From Actinomycetota bacterium (GTDB lineage: Bacteria > Actinomycetota > Actinomycetes > S36-B12 > UBA5976), in NCBI GenBank assembly GCA_009704345.1, contig WLEH01000041.1, positions 1 through 7,639 on the forward strand: a DNA stretch of 7,639 nt. The letters are read 5' to 3'. The position numbers and the translations under genes are program-made. Position 1 is the first letter of the stretch. Every line of letters begins with the position of its first letter. Positions 5,631 through 7,639 of this stretch are shown one piece after another. The notes beneath the pieces were generated by a model. That model ran no database searches. It had not been told where the DNA came from and saw nothing but the letters and a program-made list of their open reading frames with translations.

Positions 5631-5834
5631 CTAGATCGCGTTGACGTTTGAGGCCTGTGGGCCCTTTTCGCCTTGGGTGATCTCGAACTCAACGCGCTGA
5701 TTTTCCTGAAGTGAACGGTATCCGCTTCCTTCAATTGAGCGGTAATGAACAAATACATCAGCGCCACCATCATCAGGTGTGATGAAGCCGAAGCCTTTTT
5801 CATTATTAAACCACTTCACGGTTCCAACGGTCAT
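5631..5834 (-). CDS. Cold-shock domain protein (CspA family)
   Basis: A 67-residue single cold-shock-domain protein, an OB-fold RNA/ssDNA chaperone that keeps transcripts unfolded in the cold or during growth. RNP1 is KGFGFI (13-18) and RNP2 is VFVHY (27-31), with the aromatic residues Trp8, Phe9, Phe15, Phe17, Phe28, His30 and Tyr31 on the binding face. The N-terminus MTVGTVKWFN is typical. The ATG at 5834 is chosen over a longer reading from 5867 because AAGGAAA lies a few bases upstream and the domain begins here. It has a leader with a hairpin and its own strong terminator, so it is likely a separate single-gene transcript. The csp paralogue letter cannot be assigned. Confidence 0.96.
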   Translation of the reverse strand: MTVGTVKWFNNEKGFGFITPDDGGADVFVHYRSIEGSGYRSLQENQRVEFEITQGEKGPQASNVNAI

Positions 5835-5855
5835 GCGTATTTCCTTTATCTGTAA

Positions 5856-5870
5856 CGGGTGAAGCACCCG
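5856..5870 (-). other. Hairpin in the csp 5' leader
   Basis: CGGGTG (5856-5861) and CACCCG (5865-5870) form a 6-bp GC-rich stem with a 3-nt loop, about 20 nt upstream of the csp ATG and just ahead of its ribosome binding site. Structured leaders are known for cold-shock genes, where they affect RNA stability and translation. Whether this one does so is inference. Confidence 0.5.
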
Positions 5871-5924
5871 CTAAGTGAAACACGCAACGGGCACTGCAGC
5901 ATCAGAGTTACTAATGCATTGCGG

Positions 5925-5930
5925 AGCATA
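5925..5930 (-). promoter_or_regulatory. Candidate -10 box for csp
   Basis: TATGCT (TAnnnT) on the minus strand would give a transcript starting near 5918 with a leader of about 84 nt that includes the 5856-5870 hairpin. No good -35 is found at the usual distance. A TTGACT lies farther up at 5975-5970, too far for this box. Confidence 0.3.
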
Positions 5931-5968
5931 CGGGACGACTTGGATAACTGAGTCAGGGCATCCACTAC

Positions 5969-6029
5969 CAGTCAAAACCAGCCATCAAGCACCCCGGCAG
6001 GCCAGTTCCCTGGGGGTGGTTTATGACTG
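5969..6029. other. Long imperfect hairpin in the csp upstream region
   Basis: CAGTCA+AAACCA (5969-5980) pairs with TGGTTT+TGACTG (6017-6029), giving 12 base pairs interrupted by one bulged A (6023). Inside, CCCC (5992-5995) can pair with GGGG (6013-6016) across a large 5' bulge. No T run follows on either strand, so it is not a normal intrinsic terminator. I do not recognise it as a known riboswitch. The 283-nt gap between the csp start (5834) and the stop of the Gfo/Idh gene (6118) holds this structure, the csp leader and little else. Confidence 0.4.
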
Positions 6030-6032
6030 AAT

Positions 6033-6146
6033 TTAGCTCAGGATGAACAGCTCTAATTCAAGATGGCTTGCGACCAGCACAGCCACAAATCGGCCGCCAT
6101 CGAGCAGGCCAAACTCCTCAATGAGCGCCTCGGGCAAGTCGGTCAA
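6033..6146 (-). CDS. Doubtful small ORF (37 codons) overlapping the end of the Gfo/Idh gene
   Basis: From TTG at 6146 an ORF of 37 residues runs out of the Gfo/Idh frame, past its stop, to TAA at 6035-6033. It begins MTDLPEALIEEFGLLDGG and has a hydrophobic centre (FVAVLVASHL). The stretch looks more GC-rich and more codon-like than the rest of the gap. There is no Shine-Dalgarno, the start is TTG, and no family is recognised. It may be chance, a gene remnant or a small overlapping gene. Confidence 0.15.
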   Translation of the reverse strand: MTDLPEALIEEFGLLDGGRFVAVLVASHLELELFILS

Positions 6147-7077
6147 TTCGTTCTAACAGATCTGCTTGTTCCATGGAAAAGTCTTTTATTTGATGAATTG
6201 GAGTGCTGCCCATAGTTAACACATCACCAATGTGTGAAAGCGCATATTGCCAAGTTGTGACACTGCCGGCGACAAGTTTTCTAGTAGTTCCAGCTTGCCG
6301 AACTAAAACGTAATCAGAACTCGCTGGGTTAAACGGCTCTTCAAAAACTGCAGCACCATTTTCATACTCAATAACTAATGATTTATCACGCGGCTTGCGA
6401 TTGCTCCAATGCATATGAAAGGTAACGCCGGTGGGATATTCAAAAAAAGCATTTCCCTCATCATTATTACCCAACTCACTGAAGATTGCTTCAGCTTTAA
6501 CTAAATTTGGAGTTTGGTTCATAATTAATTGTGCTGCTCGCAAACAATAGGTGCCAACATCGAGTAAGGCACCACCACCGATAGTTGGATCTTTCCGATA
6601 ATCATCCAATTGCTCTGGTGTATAAACAAAATGACTGTAGATGTGCCTGATCGCACCTAGCTCAGCTTCTAATTGCCGGGCTATATGGATTTGTGGATGA
6701 AATGCAAACACTAAAGCTTCCCAAGCAAGATGATCTGCTGGTGCTTTTGCGAGAAAATCAGCAACAGCAGCTTTAGTAATGCCAAAAGGCTTTTCAACCA
6801 AAACCGCTTTGCCAGCACTAACAGCAGCAAGCGTAAGTTCTGGATGAAAAACTGGTGGCTGTGCGATATAAATCGCATCAATGCTTTGATCAGCAAACAA
6901 TTCAGCATAACTGCCATATGCTGTTTCAATTTCATTTTCAGCAGCAAATGCTTTCGCACGCGGCAAATTACTTGCCGCAATTGCACCGACGGAATTCCTA
7001 ATATCTAATCTAGCGTTTGGAATAAAAGCACGTGCTGCTATTCGCGAGGCACCAATTATTCCCCAGCGAATAGTCAT
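6118..7077 (-). CDS. Gfo/Idh/MocA-family NAD(P)-dependent oxidoreductase
   Basis: A 319-residue cytosolic dehydrogenase of the type that acts on sugars, inositols or trans-dihydrodiols. The N-terminal Rossmann fold has WGIIGASRIA (5-14). The IYIAQPPVFHPELTLAAVSAGKAVLVEKP block (69-97) carries the catalytic EKP lysine (Lys96). The GGGALLDVGTY segment (167-177) holds Asp173 and Tyr177 at the positions of the family's substrate-binding pair, with Tyr where many relatives have His. The rest is the usual beta-sheet domain. Length is slightly short but normal. The ATG at 7077 begins directly before the Rossmann strand, with a weak GGGG upstream. It starts 30 nt after the htpX stop on the same strand, so the two are probably co-transcribed. 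The substrate cannot be named. Confidence 0.92.
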   Translation of the reverse strand: MTIRWGIIGASRIAARAFIPNARLDIRNSVGAIAASNLPRAKAFAAENEIETAYGSYAELFADQSIDAIYIAQPPVFHPELTLAAVSAGKAVLVEKPFGITKAAVADFLAKAPADHLAWEALVFAFHPQIHIARQLEAELGAIRHIYSHFVYTPEQLDDYRKDPTIGGGALLDVGTYCLRAAQLIMNQTPNLVKAEAIFSELGNNDEGNAFFEYPTGVTFHMHWSNRKPRDKSLVIEYENGAAVFEEPFNPASSDYVLVRQAGTTRKLVAGSVTTWQYALSHIGDVLTMGSTPIHQIKDFSMEQADLLERIDRLARGAH

Positions 7078-7107
7078 GTTTGCCCCATTTCAAAAACTAA
7101 AGCAACT

Positions 7108-7639
7108 TTAAAGCTGACCATTCTCCATTTGTCGCAACAACGCTATTCTGTCCTCAATTGGGGGATGGGTAGCGAACAATCGAGCAGCAGCTTTGGCATC
7201 AAGTGGTGATTCAATCCAAACATGCGCAACCGCAGTAGAGCGCTGATTAACCACAGTGGAATCAGCAGCGAGAGTTTCGAGTGCTCGCCTAAGGCCAGCT
7301 GGATTTCTGGTGTAAGCAACTGCGGTGGCATCAGCAAGTGCTTCGCGTTTCCGGGAAATTGCGCTTTTTAACAGTGATGCCGCAATTGGTGCAAGAATCA
7401 ACGCAAGTAGCGCGGCAACTAATACCAGCGGATTGCCGCCATTGTTACTACTTTTTCTAGCGCCACCAAACCACATCATGCGAATCAACAAATCGCTCAT
7501 TAACGCAAGTGCGCCAGCAGTTGTTGCAGCTACGGCAGATACCAAAGTATCGCGGTTAGCAACATGCGCTAATTCGTGAGCTACCACGCCTTGCACTTGT
7601 TCCCGATCCATTTTCTCTAATAAGCCAGTAGTGAAAGCA
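7108..7639 (-). CDS. htpX: Zinc metalloprotease HtpX (M48B), C-terminal part (runs off right edge)
   Basis: A membrane-bound protease that degrades misfolded membrane proteins. The visible 176 residues remain open at 7639, and the frame reads AFTTGLLEKMDREQ before the internal Met at 7611, so that Met is not the start. The zinc site is HELAH (21-25 of the fragment), followed by NRDTL. The third ligand is the Glu of REALAD (Glu99), in a segment SRKREALADATA where relatives usually have REYLAD or similar. Two hydrophobic stretches (about 31-57 and 70-90) are the central membrane helices. The end THPPIEDRIALLRQM is typical of M48 proteases. About 60% of the usual 285-300 residues is present. The missing N-terminus should hold two more membrane helices. 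The Gfo/Idh gene follows 30 nt downstream. Confidence 0.93.
   Translation of the reverse strand, partial: AFTTGLLEKMDREQVQGVVAHELAHVANRDTLVSAVAATTAGALALMSDLLIRMMWFGGARKSSNNGGNPLVLVAALLALILAPIAASLLKSAISRKREALADATAVAYTRNPAGLRRALETLAADSTVVNQRSTAVAHVWIESPLDAKAAARLFATHPPIEDRIALLRQMENGQL

Noticed and set aside
5969..6029. The hairpin as an intrinsic terminator of the Gfo/Idh gene
   Set aside because: No T run follows on the minus strand, and the stem has a bulge and a large asymmetric internal loop.
7083..7107. Small hairpin TAAAG-TTG-CTTTA followed by GTTTTT between htpX and the Gfo/Idh gene as a terminator
   Set aside because: The stem is only 5 weak base pairs, and the gap is 30 nt in a co-directional pair, so read-through is more likely.
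7609..7611. ATG at 7611 as the start of the M48 protease
   Set aside because: The frame stays open to the window edge with HtpX-like sequence upstream (TTGLLEKMD), so this Met is internal.

Overview
The window looks like ordinary housekeeping chromosome from a small-genome, low-GC actinobacterium. Protein genes are AT-rich by eye, gaps between genes are often near zero, and the DnaX, transaldolase, UPRTase, HtpX and cold-shock proteins read as actinobacterial types. An aquatic lineage such as the Nanopelagicales (acI) would fit, but this is inferred from style and not from a search. I see no insertion sequence, CRISPR array, toxin-antitoxin pair, phage gene or defence system.

Layout, left to right. 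(1) 1-557, minus: 5' part of dnaX, running off the left edge. (2) 601-814: tRNA-Ser(GGA) on minus and a short SRP RNA (ffs) on plus, divergent from a 39-bp spacer with mirrored -10-like boxes. (3) 816-1880, minus: a membrane acyltransferase-3 protein. (4) 1894-1983, plus: tRNA-Ser(CGA), filling the whole space between the acyltransferase and tadA. (5) 1984-2445, minus: tadA, divergent from (6) upp, 2476-3108, plus. (7) tal, 3109-4191, plus, starts directly after the upp stop codon. (8) 4188-5414, minus: a saccharopine dehydrogenase-family oxidoreductase whose stop codon overlaps that of tal. (9) 5580-5616: a strong intrinsic terminator for (10) a csp gene, 5631-5834, minus, with a structured leader. 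(11) 5835-6117: intergenic, with a long imperfect hairpin and a doubtful small ORF. (12) 6118-7077, minus: a Gfo/Idh/MocA oxidoreductase. (13) 7108-7639, minus: htpX, running off the right edge.

How the parts relate: DnaX belongs to replication. The two tRNAs, TadA (wobble inosine) and SRP RNA belong to translation and protein targeting. HtpX is membrane quality control, and Csp is an RNA chaperone. Upp and Tal form a small two-gene operon around pentose phosphate and pyrimidine salvage. The oxidoreductases and the acyltransferase have no specific substrate that can be read from the sequence.

The most interesting signal is promoter geometry. Each of the three stable RNA genes has a TAnCCT box ending exactly 7 nt before the predicted mature 5' end. 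dnaX and upp each have a TAnnnT box ending exactly 6 nt before the start codon. This suggests leaderless mRNAs, and possibly tRNAs whose transcripts begin at or next to the mature end. No previously undescribed multi-gene system was found.
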